A stretch of 64,000 nt of DNA from Streptomyces sp. AM 2-1-1 (GTDB lineage: Bacteria > Actinomycetota > Actinomycetes > Streptomycetales > Streptomycetaceae). Shown piece by piece: positions 50,134-57,545 of the stretch. The stretch covers positions 2,604,001 to 2,668,000 of the forward strand of contig NZ_CP119147.1 of NCBI RefSeq assembly GCF_029167645.1, given 5' to 3'. The position numbers were made by a program, and so were the translations under genes. Numbering within the stretch: the first letter of the stretch is position 1; the number at the start of each line of letters is the position of its first letter. The notes under the pieces were generated by a model. It was not told the DNA's origin. It ran no database searches and saw nothing but the letters and a program-made list of their open reading frames with translations.

Positions 50134-50900
50134 TGGCTACCCCGACCCTGGAGAAGACGAGCGCCCCCGAGCCGGGCTTCGCCGACTCCCCGTACATCAC
50201 GGCCACGATCCGGATCCGCCGCTTCAACCCGGAGGTCTCCGACGCCGCGGTCTGGCAGGACTTCCAGATCGAGATCGACCCGAAGGAGCGTGTGCTCGAC
50301 GCCCTCCACAAGATCAAGTGGGAGCTGGACGGCACCCTGACGTTCCGCCGTTCCTGCGCGCACGGCATCTGCGGTTCCGACGCGATGCGGATCAACGGCA
50401 AGAACAGGCTCGCCTGCAAGACGCTGATCAAGGACATCAACCCGGAGAAGCCGATCACGGTCGAGGCCATAAAGGGCCTCACGGTCCTCAAGGACCTCGT
50501 GGTCGACATGGACCCGTTCTTCCAGGCGTACCGCGACGTCATGCCCTTCCTCGTCACCAAGGGGAACGAGCCGACCCGCGAGCGCCTGCAGTCCGCCGAG
50601 GACCGCGAGCGCTTCGACGACACCACCAAGTGCATCCTCTGCGCCGCGTGCACGTCCTCGTGCCCGGTGTTCTGGAACGACGGCCAGTACTTCGGCCCGG
50701 CGGCGATCGTCAACGCGCACCGCTTCATCTTCGACTCGCGCGACGAGGCCGGTGAGCAGCGGCTGGAGATCCTCAACGACCGTGACGGCGTGTGGCGTTG
50801 CCGTACGACGTTCAACTGCACGGACGCCTGCCCGCGTGGCATCGAGGTCACCAAGGCCATCCAGGAAGTGAAGCGCGCGCTGATCACGCGTCGCTTCTGA
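50133..50900 (+). CDS. sdhB: Succinate dehydrogenase iron-sulphur subunit
   Basis: A 255-residue subunit carrying three clusters that link flavin to quinone. The [2Fe-2S] site is RRSCAHGICGSDAM plus NRLACK, where the third ligand is Asp rather than Cys, as in E. coli SdhB. The [4Fe-4S] and [3Fe-4S] clusters use KCILCAACTSSCPVFW and CRTTFNCTDACPRGIEV. Translationally coupled to sdhA; the operon ends at the strong hairpin 19 bases past its stop. Confidence 0.98.
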   Translation: MATPTLEKTSAPEPGFADSPYITATIRIRRFNPEVSDAAVWQDFQIEIDPKERVLDALHKIKWELDGTLTFRRSCAHGICGSDAMRINGKNRLACKTLIKDINPEKPITVEAIKGLTVLKDLVVDMDPFFQAYRDVMPFLVTKGNEPTRERLQSAEDRERFDDTTKCILCAACTSSCPVFWNDGQYFGPAAIVNAHRFIFDSRDEAGEQRLEILNDRDGVWRCRTTFNCTDACPRGIEVTKAIQEVKRALITRRF

Positions 50901-50918
50901 TCCCGGCCGGCTCCGACG

Positions 50919-50965
50919 GGAGGCCCCGTCCACCGCACGCGAACGCGGCGGTGGACGGGGCCTCC
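50919..50965 (+). terminator. Terminator of the sdhCDAB operon
   Basis: A perfect 18-bp stem (50919-50936 with 50948-50965, arm GGAGGCCCCGTCCACCGC) and an 11-base loop, starting 19 bases past the sdhB stop. Confidence 0.9.
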
Positions 50966-51035
50966 TGCTGCGTCCTGGGGGCCGGAACGGTACGGTCGTG
51001 TGCGCAGTACCGGACGAGTGGAAACGGGGAACGTG

Positions 51036-51626
51036 GTGAGCGAGCCGAATCCGTACGCGGATGATGCGTACAAGTGGGGTCCGCCCCAGCAGCCGGGCAA
51101 CCCGCCCACGGTGGCGGACGGTCAGGGGTACGGCTACCCGGCGGGCGGTACGCCGGCGTACGGCTATCCGCAGCCGCTGCCCGACTCGGCGACCCAGCCG
51201 GGTCCGGGGTACGGCTACCCGGGGCCAGGGCAGCAGCCGGCGCAGGGCGGCAACTTCCCTGTTCCGCAGCAGGGTCACGGCGGTGCGCCGATGCTGAGCA
51301 TCGGCGACATCACCGTCATGAACGACTCGGTCGTCACACCGTCCGGGACGATGCCCCTCAAGGGCGCGGTGTGGACGGCGACGGACATGTCACGCACCGA
51401 GGAGAAGATCCCGACGGTGGCGATCGTGCTGGCGATCGTCTTCGCGCTGCTCTGCCTGGTCGGTCTGCTCTTCCTCCTGATGAAGGAGAAGAAGACGACG
51501 GGCTTCGTGCAGGTCACGGTGACGAGCGGCGGCCGTCACCACGCGACGATGATCCCGGCCCGGGACGCGAACACCTTCCCGATGGTCATGGCGCAGGTCA
51601 ACTCCGCGCGGTCGATGAGCGTCTGA
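51036..51626 (+). CDS. Single-helix membrane protein with Gly/Tyr/Pro-rich N-terminus
   Basis: A 196-residue protein. The first 85 residues are a disordered Pro/Gly/Tyr/Gln repeat-like region (GYGYPAGG, YGYPQP, GYGYPGPGQQ), then a small domain (LSIGDITVMNDSVVTPSGTM), one transmembrane helix (PTVAIVLAIVFALLCLVGLLFLLM, about 128-152), and a C-terminal basic-beta part facing the other side. The layout matches common Streptomyces membrane proteins of unknown function. The GTG at 51036 has ACGGGGA upstream; a GTG three bases earlier is also possible. It stands alone after the sdh terminator and converges on the MarR gene. Confidence 0.75.
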   Translation: MSEPNPYADDAYKWGPPQQPGNPPTVADGQGYGYPAGGTPAYGYPQPLPDSATQPGPGYGYPGPGQQPAQGGNFPVPQQGHGGAPMLSIGDITVMNDSVVTPSGTMPLKGAVWTATDMSRTEEKIPTVAIVLAIVFALLCLVGLLFLLMKEKKTTGFVQVTVTSGGRHHATMIPARDANTFPMVMAQVNSARSMSV

Positions 51627-51644
51627 GCTCCCGTCGCGTCCGGG

Positions 51645-52160
51645 TCAGGCGCAGGGGGCGTCCGGTTCCGGGCCGCTCTCGGCGGCCAGCAGGACGCGTC
51701 GCAGCAGGGAGTTGAGGTGGACGCGCTCCTCGGCGTCCAGCACGCCGATGAGCCGGGTCTCCTCGTGGCCGAGGTGGTCCATGGTGCCCATCCAGGTGGC
51801 CCGGCCGGCCGGGGTGAGTTCGACGACGACCCGGCGCCGGTCGGTGGTGGAGGGGGTGCGGCGCACGTAACCGCGTCCTTCCAGCACGTCGAGGCGCCCG
51901 GTGACGGAGGCGGGCGCCAGGTCGAGCGCGGCTGCCAGTTCGGACGGGGCGGCGACGCCGCCGCGCCCGGCCAGCTCGTGGAGGGTCTCGAACTCCGGTC
52001 GGTCCAGGTCGGCGTGGGCGAGCGACTGCTGCCGCACCCGGCGCAGGTGGGCGGTGAGTTTCTGCATCCGGGTCACCGCGCCCTCGACGTCGGGGTCGAG
52101 TCCGGGAAGTACCGGCTTCCACCGCTCTATGTGACGGTCGACCCGGTCGTGTGGCTGCAT
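51645..52160 (-). CDS. MarR-family transcriptional regulator
   Basis: A 171-residue winged-helix repressor. The recognition region reads FETLHELAGRGGVAAPSELAAALDLAPASVTGRLDVLEGRGYVRR with the wing TTDRRRVVVELTPAG, flanked by dimerisation helices. It is divergent from an MFS exporter gene 103 bases away, and the gap holds a 33-base dyad, so it probably represses both and is released by a substrate of the exporter. The inducer is unknown. Confidence 0.94.
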   Translation of the reverse strand: MQPHDRVDRHIERWKPVLPGLDPDVEGAVTRMQKLTAHLRRVRQQSLAHADLDRPEFETLHELAGRGGVAAPSELAAALDLAPASVTGRLDVLEGRGYVRRTPSTTDRRRVVVELTPAGRATWMGTMDHLGHEETRLIGVLDAEERVHLNSLLRRVLLAAESGPEPDAPCA

Positions 52161-52220
52161 GGCGGAATCGTACGCCCGCCGGGGCGCACGCCGGGCGCCT
52201 ACCGTGCCCGCGAACTCTTC

Positions 52221-52253
52221 TATTTCGGTGGCGAATTATTCCTGGCCGAAATA
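52221..52253. promoter_or_regulatory. Candidate MarR operator between divergent genes
   Basis: TATTTCGG (52221-52228) and CCGAAATA (52246-52253) are perfect 8-base inverted arms, with an inner GAAT/ATTC pair on the same axis. The AT-rich dyad stands out in a GC-rich genome and lies 11 bases before the MFS start and 61 after the MarR start. Confidence 0.7.
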
Positions 52254-52263
52254 TGTTGCGTAC

Positions 52264-53505
52264 ATGCCCTCCCACCCCCTGCGCACGCGTGCGTTCGTGC
52301 TGCTCTTCGCCGGCCAGACCCTCTCACTGGCCGGAGACGCGGCGGTCCCGGTCGCGCTCACCCTCGCCGTCTACGGGGCGACCGGATCGAGCGCCGCCCT
52401 CGCCCTCGTCCTGACCTGCGCGCTCATCCCCCAAGTGCTGCTGCTGCCGCTCGGCGGGGTGGTGGGCGACCGGTTCGACCCGAGGACCGTGGCCGTCGCG
52501 ACCAACGTCGCCAGGGCCGCGGGCCAGACCTTCGTGGGGCTGGAACTCCTCGGCGGGCAGCCCCATGTGTGGCAGATCGCGGCGGCGGAGGCGGTCGGGG
52601 GAATCGCCGGGGCCTTCTCGATGCCGACCACCTCTCCGCTGGTGCGGGCCGTCGTGGGCCCCTCCCATCTCATGCGCGCCAACGCGCTGATCGCCTCCGT
52701 GCGCGGCGCGGTACGGCTCGGCGGACCAGCGCTCGGTGGCACCCTGGTCCTCACCGTGGGGCCGGGCTGGGCGTTCCTGCTCGACGGCGCCGGCTTCACC
52801 GCGTGCGCCGCCCTGCTGGTCGCGGTCCGGGTTCCGCGGGTCCGCGTCCCGCACTCCTCCGTCCTCGGCGACCTCAAGGAGGGGTGGAGCGAGGTCCGCG
52901 CCCGTGACTGGTACTGGTCCACACTGATCGCGCACGGCGTCTGGAACGGGGCCGCGGCGGTCCTGGCCACGCTCGGCCCCTCGATGATCGTCGGTGAGCA
53001 CGGCGGCCGGGGCGCGTGGGTCACGCTGGTGCAGACGGGCGCGGTGGGCATCCTGGTGGGCTCCCTGCTGGCCGGGCGGGCCCGGCCGCGCCGCCCGGTG
53101 CTGGCCTCCACCCTGGGCCTGGCCCTGTACGCCCTGCCCCTGGCGCTACTGGCCGCCTCCGCGCCCTTCTGGGCGACCGTCGCCTCCTACGGGGCCGCCC
53201 TCGTCGGCCTGGGGTACCTCGGGCCGGTCTGGGACACCTCCGTGATGTCGGCGGTCCCGGAGCAGGTGCTGGCCCGGGTCACCTCGTACGACTGGCTGAT
53301 CTCGATCGCGGCGATGCCCCTGGGGTACGCGCTCGCACCGCTGGCGGCGTCCGCGGTGGGTCCGGAGATCCCGCTCGCGGTGGCCTCGGCGGCGGTCCTG
53401 ACGGCCTGTCTGACCACGGCGGCACTGCCGGGCGTCCGGCGTTTCGAGGCAGCGCCGGCGCCCGTGCCCGGATCCACGCCGCCGACGGCACCCGCCTCTT
53501 CTTGA
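52264..53505 (+). CDS. MFS transporter (enterobactin/drug-exporter type)
   Basis: A 413-residue, 12-helix transporter beginning FVLLFAGQTLSLAGDAAVPVALTLAVYG, the form seen in MFS_3/EntS-like exporters, with VVGDRFDPRTVAVATNVARA as the loop 2-3 motif and AFSMPTTSPLVRAVV. The ATG at 52264 lies only 11 bases past the operator dyad and has no ribosome site, so the message may be nearly leaderless. The divergent MarR protein is its likely repressor. Its stop codon falls inside the long palindrome that serves the next operon. Substrate unknown. Confidence 0.88.
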   Translation: MPSHPLRTRAFVLLFAGQTLSLAGDAAVPVALTLAVYGATGSSAALALVLTCALIPQVLLLPLGGVVGDRFDPRTVAVATNVARAAGQTFVGLELLGGQPHVWQIAAAEAVGGIAGAFSMPTTSPLVRAVVGPSHLMRANALIASVRGAVRLGGPALGGTLVLTVGPGWAFLLDGAGFTACAALLVAVRVPRVRVPHSSVLGDLKEGWSEVRARDWYWSTLIAHGVWNGAAAVLATLGPSMIVGEHGGRGAWVTLVQTGAVGILVGSLLAGRARPRRPVLASTLGLALYALPLALLAASAPFWATVASYGAALVGLGYLGPVWDTSVMSAVPEQVLARVTSYDWLISIAAMPLGYALAPLAASAVGPEIPLAVASAAVLTACLTTAALPGVRRFEAAPAPVPGSTPPTAPASS

Positions 53506-53522
53506 ACATGTTCAAGAAGAGG
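53495..53522. promoter_or_regulatory. 28-bp perfect palindrome, probable TetR operator 1 and MFS terminator
   Basis: The palindrome is centred on TTGAACATGTTCAA (53502-53515) and extends symmetrically for 28 bases. It covers the MFS stop codon and the -35 box of the next operon. A second copy of the core follows at 53545-53560, which supports an operator; as RNA it would also fold into a stem that could end the MFS message. Confidence 0.75.
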
Positions 53523-53530
53523 GCTACAGT
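53502..53530 (+). promoter_or_regulatory. Promoter of the TetR-controlled operon
   Basis: TTGAAC (53502-53507) and TACAGT (53525-53530) are separated by 17 bases, a good match to vegetative -35 and -10 boxes. The -35 lies inside the first palindrome and the expected start of transcription just before the second, so bound repressor would block polymerase. Confidence 0.65.
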
Positions 53531-53544
53531 CCGTCCCACGAGGT

Positions 53545-53560
53545 TTTGAACACGTTCAAA
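53545..53560. promoter_or_regulatory. Probable TetR operator 2
   Basis: TTTGAACACGTTCAAA has perfect 7-base arms around a two-base centre and matches the core of the larger palindrome upstream. It lies 12 bases before the first gene of the operon that ends with a TetR regulator. Confidence 0.7.
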
Positions 53561-53571
53561 GGGGCTGGGGC

Positions 53572-54000
53572 ATGGACCTCACCGTGGTCGCGTACGTCAT
53601 CTACCTGATCGTCAGCGTGGCGCTCACCGTCTGGGTGGCGCGCACACTGAGCCGTAACGGCCGCATCTTCATCGCGGACGTCCTGCGGGGGAACGAGAAG
53701 CTCGCCGACGCCGTGAACCACCTGCTGGTGGTCGGCTTCTACCTGGTGAACCTGGGCTTCGTGACGCTCTACCTGCGCAACTCCGACGACATCGCGAGCG
53801 CCCGCGAACTCTTCGACGCGCTCTCGCCGAAGCTCGGCGTCGTCCTGCTGGTGCTCGGCGCCATGCACCTCGGCAACGTCTACGTCCTCAACAAGATGCG
53901 CCGCCGGGGCCTGATGGAGCACGAGCAGACCCCGCCGGTTCCGCCGCAGGGCTGGACGGGTCCCCAGGGACCGTGGGCGGCCCCCGCCGGCGGGAGGTGA
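53572..54000 (+). CDS. Small three-helix membrane protein
   Basis: A 142-residue protein with three hydrophobic helices (VVAYVIYLIVSVALTVWVA, HLLVVGFYLVNLGFVTLYL, LGVVLLVLGAMHLGNVYVL) and a Pro/Gly-rich cytoplasmic tail. I recognise no characterised family; similar proteins are common in actinomycetes next to DCC oxidoreductases. First gene of a three-gene operon with a DCC thiol oxidoreductase and a TetR regulator. Its stop overlaps or nearly touches the next gene's start. Two TTGAAC palindromes and a promoter lie immediately upstream. Confidence 0.8.
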   Translation: MDLTVVAYVIYLIVSVALTVWVARTLSRNGRIFIADVLRGNEKLADAVNHLLVVGFYLVNLGFVTLYLRNSDDIASARELFDALSPKLGVVLLVLGAMHLGNVYVLNKMRRRGLMEHEQTPPVPPQGWTGPQGPWAAPAGGR

Positions 54001-54005
54001 GCGGG

Positions 54006-54446
54006 GTGCCCGCCACGGGGGCAGGCACCCCGCACACCGGGATCGCGGTCCACCGGCTCACGGTGCTGTACGACGCGCAGTGCCCGCTCTGCGTCCACGT
54101 CCGCCACTGGCTGCGGGGGCAGCGGCAGATCGTGCCGCTGGACCTGGTGCCCGCCGGGTCAAAGGAGGCCCGCAGGCGCTTCCCGGACCTGGACCACGCG
54201 GGGACGCTGGAGGAGATCACGGCCGTCGGCGACCGGGGTCAGGTGTACCGGGGGACGGCTGCCTGGATCGTCTGCCTCTGGGCGCTCGCCGAGCACCGTC
54301 CCAAGGCGCACTGGCTGACCACCCCGGCGGGCCGGCCGCTCGCCCGGGCTACGGTGCTGGCCGCCGCGAAGTACCGGTCGGTGACGGCCGCGCCCTGCGG
54401 TCCGGACCGGGCGTGCGCGGTCCCGGCGCCCGAACCGGCCGGTTAG
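54006..54446 (+). CDS. DCC-family (DUF393) thiol-disulphide oxidoreductase-like protein
   Basis: A 146-residue protein of the DCC/DUF393 family: an N-terminal strand HRLTVLYDAQCPLCVHVRHWL with the family-defining D-x-x-C-P-L-C, then VPLDLVPAGSKEARRRFPDL and a Trp-containing helix AAWIVCLWALAEH. Members are thioredoxin-fold-like proteins thought to handle thiols; exact roles are unclear. Two GTG starts are possible: 53997, which overlaps the previous stop by 4 bases, and 54006, which has GGGAGG at a better distance and is used here. The TetR gene follows after 10 bases. Confidence 0.85.
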   Translation: MPATGAGTPHTGIAVHRLTVLYDAQCPLCVHVRHWLRGQRQIVPLDLVPAGSKEARRRFPDLDHAGTLEEITAVGDRGQVYRGTAAWIVCLWALAEHRPKAHWLTTPAGRPLARATVLAAAKYRSVTAAPCGPDRACAVPAPEPAG

Positions 54447-54456
54447 CCTTGAGCCC

Positions 54457-55311
54457 GTGGCTAGGGACGAAGAAGACGCGGCGGACGGCCAGGAGCCGCG
54501 CGGCATGACGGGCGGACGAGCGGCCCGCGAGACGGCGGCGCCCCGGGAGACCGGGGCGTCCGCCGCGTCGGCGCCCGCGGCGACCGGCGACGAAGGTTCC
54601 GGCGAGAAGAGCGGCAAGCCGTCCCCGAAGAGCGAGCAGACCCGCACGGTCATCCTGGAGACGGCCCTGCGGCTCTTCCAGGAGCGCGGGTACGACAAGA
54701 CCACCATGCGGGCCATCGCCCAGGAGGCGGGCGTCTCCGTCGGCAACGCGTACTACTACTTCGCGGGCAAGGAACACCTCGTCCAGGGTTTCTACGACCG
54801 CATCGGCGCGGAGCACCGGGCCGCCGCCCGGATCGTGCTGGACCGGGAGACCGACCTGGAGGCCCGCCTCGCCGGCGTGCTGACCGCGTGGCTCGACGTC
54901 GCGAAGCCGTACCACGAGTTCGCGGCGCAGTTCTTCAAGAACGCGGCCGACCCGGACAGTCCCCTCAGCCCTTTCTCGGCGGAGTCGGAACCGGCCCGCG
55001 AGGCGGCCATCGCCCTGCACCGGGAAGTGCTGGCGGGCTCGAAGGCGAAGGTCCCGGAGGAACTGGCGGACGCGCTGCCGGAGCTGATGTGGCTCTCCCA
55101 GATGGGCCTGGTCCTCTACTGGGTCTTCGACCGCACCCCGGACCGCGAGCGCACCCGCCGGCTCGCCCTCCGGGGCGCCCGCCTCACCACCCGCGGCGTG
55201 GCGCTCGCGCGTTTCCGGGTGCTGCGTCCGCTGGTGCGCGAGGTGCACGAGCTCTTCACGGACTTCCTGCCGGGGATGGCGTCGGCGGCGGTGGCGCACA
55301 AGAAGAGCTAA
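54457..55311 (+). CDS. TetR-family transcriptional regulator
   Basis: A 284-residue repressor with an unusual disordered N-terminal extension of about 58 residues (Ala/Glu/Gly-rich), then the TetR DNA-binding domain: QTRTVILETALRLFQERGYD and KTTMRAIAQEAGVSVGNAYY with YYFAGKEHLV (helix-turn-helix about 84-104). The ligand domain follows with several aromatic residues. It is the third gene of its operon and most likely represses its own promoter through the two TTGAAC palindromes. Its stop codon TAA (55309-55311) includes bases of a MITE insertion junction; without the insertion the codon would read TAG, so the protein end is unchanged. Confidence 0.92.
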   Translation: MARDEEDAADGQEPRGMTGGRAARETAAPRETGASAASAPAATGDEGSGEKSGKPSPKSEQTRTVILETALRLFQERGYDKTTMRAIAQEAGVSVGNAYYYFAGKEHLVQGFYDRIGAEHRAAARIVLDRETDLEARLAGVLTAWLDVAKPYHEFAAQFFKNAADPDSPLSPFSAESEPAREAAIALHREVLAGSKAKVPEELADALPELMWLSQMGLVLYWVFDRTPDRERTRRLALRGARLTTRGVALARFRVLRPLVREVHELFTDFLPGMASAAVAHKKS

Positions 55312-55472
55312 GGGCTGTCCTGCAATTCCTGGCGGGTGCGCGACGACAGCTACGGCACCTCGCCGCGTTGTCGGAACGTCCACATACATCCAGTATGCGG
55401 GCGCCCCTCCGCCTTGCGATGCACCGCATCTGACGCCGCGCACTGATCCACCACGAATTGCGGGACAGCCCT
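55311..55472. mobile_element. MITE-like element with TA target duplication
   Basis: A 162-base element bounded by inverted ends: left AGGGCTGTCCTGCAATTC (55311-55328) and right its complement (55455-55472) with one mismatch in 18. It is flanked by TA on both sides inside C-TA and TA-G, so the original target would have been CTAG. It has no gene. The size, the ends and the TA/CTAG duplication fit a miniature element moved by an IS5-family transposase. A truncated copy of its left end is present at 30566. Confidence 0.85.
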
Positions 55473-55549
55473 TAGGCCCCCGCTCCGGTCGGCGCACCTC
55501 CTGCCGGTGGGTTCCGGCGGAGCGCGGGCGCGCCCTCCACGTACGGCGG

Positions 55550-55585
55550 CGGCCCGCCCGCGGAATCCCTTCCGCGGGCGGGCCG
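55550..55585. terminator. Bidirectional terminator hairpin
   Basis: A perfect 16-bp stem (55550-55565 with 55570-55585, arm CGGCCCGCCCGCGGAA) and a TCCC loop between convergent genes, 69 bases past the binding-protein stop. It can serve both directions. Confidence 0.85.
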
Positions 55586-55653
55586 TCGTCCTGTGCGCTG
55601 CTCCGTGCTTCCCGTGCGGTCCCCCTGCGGGACGTGCGCGGTGGGCGGACGGA

Positions 55654-57207
55654 TCAGATCCGCTTCAGCTCCCAGAGGCGCCACAGGCCGGTGCCGTCGG
55701 AGAGGTACTGCGAACCGGAGATCCCGGTCTTCGCGATGACGTAGTCCTTCTTCTGCCACAACGGGAGCAGCGGCACGTCCTCGCCGACGATCTGCTGGAT
55801 CTTCTTGAAGTCGTTCGAGGTGCGGCTGCGGTCCTCGAACTGCTGGGTGTCGGTGACGAGCGCGTCCAGCGTGGGGTTGCTGTAGCCGTTGTTGAGACTG
55901 TTGTCGGTGCCGACGAGCGGCTGGCCGAAGGTGTCGGGGTCCGGGAAGTCGGGGAGCCAGCCGACGGCGTACGCGTCGTACTCACCGGCCGCGTAGCCCT
56001 TCTGGAACGCCTGCCACTCCACCGACTTCACGGTGACCTTGAAGAGCCCGTCCTTCTCCAGCTGACGCTTGATCTCCGCGGCCTCGGTCGTGGTCGCGCC
56101 GTCGGGACGGAAGGCGAAGGTGAGGGGCAGCGGGGTCTCGACGCCGGCCTCGTCCAGCAGTTCCCTGGCCTTGTTCACGTCGGGCTGCGGGTAGGAGTCG
56201 AAGAACGGCGTGGAGTGGCCGATGAAGCCCTGCGGGATCAGCGAGTAGAGCGGCTCGACCGTCGAGTCGTAGACGTTGCTCACCAACGGGCCGCGGTCGA
56301 TGGTCCAGGCGATCGCCTGCCGGACGCGCTTGTCCGAGAGCGTGGCGCCGGAACGGACGTTGAAGACCAGGTTGCGGATCTCGGCGCTGTCCGTCTCGGT
56401 GATCTGCACGTTCGGGTCGGCCGGGTCGATCTTGCTGATCTCCGCCGGGGGCAGCTGGCGGTGGGTCAGGTCGAGACCGCCCGACTTCCAGGCGGCGAGC
56501 AGCTTGTCGGAGGTCTCGTAGTACTGGATGTCGATCGCGGCGTTCACGTTCTTGATCGCACCGTGGTAGCCGGCATTGGGCAGCAGCGAGACCTTCTTGC
56601 CCGCGTCGTAGGACTTGAGCGTGTACGGCCCGGAGCCGTCGACCTCGTTCTCCTTGCGGAGCTTGTCCTTCGGGTACTCCGCCGAGTCGACGATCGCACC
56701 GGCGCCGGTGGCGAGCTTCGCGGGGAAGGTCGCGTCGCGGGCGGAGAGGTTGAAGGTGATCTCACGCCCGTCGGTTACGACGTTCTTCAGGCTCGGGAAG
56801 AGAACCGCCGGACCGAGGTCCGAGTTGATCTTCATCAGCCGGTCGAAGGAGAACTTGACGTCCTTCGCCGTGAGCTTGTGTCCGTTGGAGAAGGTCAGGT
56901 CGTCCCGCAGCCTGCAACGGTAGGTCGTGAGCTTCTGACCGATGAACTCGCAGCTCTCCGCGGCGTCCGGCTCGGGCAGGACGGCTCCCGACTTGAAGGT
57001 CATCAGCGTCTGGTAGACGTTGCTGAAGAGGGCCCAGGATCCCGCGTCGTACGCGCCCGCCGGGTCGAGCGAGGAGACCTCGTCGACCGTACCCACAGTA
57101 ATCGGCTTGCCACCCGCCTCGTCGGAGGAGAGAAGCTGCCAGGCCCCGACTCCTGCGATGATCAGTACTACGCATATCGCAAGAATCCGTACCCGGATCG
57201 AACGCAT
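55654..57207 (-). CDS. Family 5 extracellular solute-binding protein (peptide/nickel type), orphan
   Basis: A 517-residue SBP_bac_5 protein: VGTVDEVSSLDPAGAYDAGSW, LTAKDVKFSFDRLM, VDGSGPYTLKSY, VRQAIAWTIDRGPLVSNVY and GYAAGEYDAYAVGWLPDFPDPDTF are typical of oligopeptide-binding proteins. The N-terminus (RVRILAICVVLIIAGVGAW) is a hydrophobic helix without a lipobox, so it may be an uncleaved anchor rather than a lipoprotein. The ATG at 57207 has GGGAGAG seven bases upstream. No permease or ATPase genes lie beside it, so it must work with a transporter elsewhere or in another role. Confidence 0.93.
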   Translation of the reverse strand: MRSIRVRILAICVVLIIAGVGAWQLLSSDEAGGKPITVGTVDEVSSLDPAGAYDAGSWALFSNVYQTLMTFKSGAVLPEPDAAESCEFIGQKLTTYRCRLRDDLTFSNGHKLTAKDVKFSFDRLMKINSDLGPAVLFPSLKNVVTDGREITFNLSARDATFPAKLATGAGAIVDSAEYPKDKLRKENEVDGSGPYTLKSYDAGKKVSLLPNAGYHGAIKNVNAAIDIQYYETSDKLLAAWKSGGLDLTHRQLPPAEISKIDPADPNVQITETDSAEIRNLVFNVRSGATLSDKRVRQAIAWTIDRGPLVSNVYDSTVEPLYSLIPQGFIGHSTPFFDSYPQPDVNKARELLDEAGVETPLPLTFAFRPDGATTTEAAEIKRQLEKDGLFKVTVKSVEWQAFQKGYAAGEYDAYAVGWLPDFPDPDTFGQPLVGTDNSLNNGYSNPTLDALVTDTQQFEDRSRTSNDFKKIQQIVGEDVPLLPLWQKKDYVIAKTGISGSQYLSDGTGLWRLWELKRI

Positions 57208-57545
57208 TGCCGTGCTCTCCCTTACCAGCCCCGCCGCGGTCGATGTACCCATACGCGCACATCACCGCATGTTCGGCCTCACCTAATCACACGATTTTCG
57301 CATCTGGAAGACCAAATGGGTGATGGGAGGGGTTTTGGTTGACACTTGGGGCTCGACTCGTCAAGAGGGCCGGGAAACCTGTCCATTGAGTGGGACGGCG
57401 ATCACGCGCGGTGACGGAAAGAGCGGAACGGAACCGATCCGTCCGGCAACTGACGGGCCGTCATAGCCGCGCCACCGACCCCTCCGTTCGGGGGCGAAAG
57501 CCCCTTCACCGTCACTACTGGAGAGATGCGCCGAAAAGGTGCGGA
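57208..57545. other. Intergenic region upstream of the orphan binding protein gene
   Basis: 338 bases between two leftward genes. The right part follows the metallophosphoesterase stop; the left part must hold the binding-protein promoter. An AT-rich segment (CCTAATCACACGATTTTCGC, 57281-57300) lies at the expected place. On the plus strand a TTGACA (57339-57344) has no partnered -10 box or gene. No open frame is supported. Confidence 0.4.
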
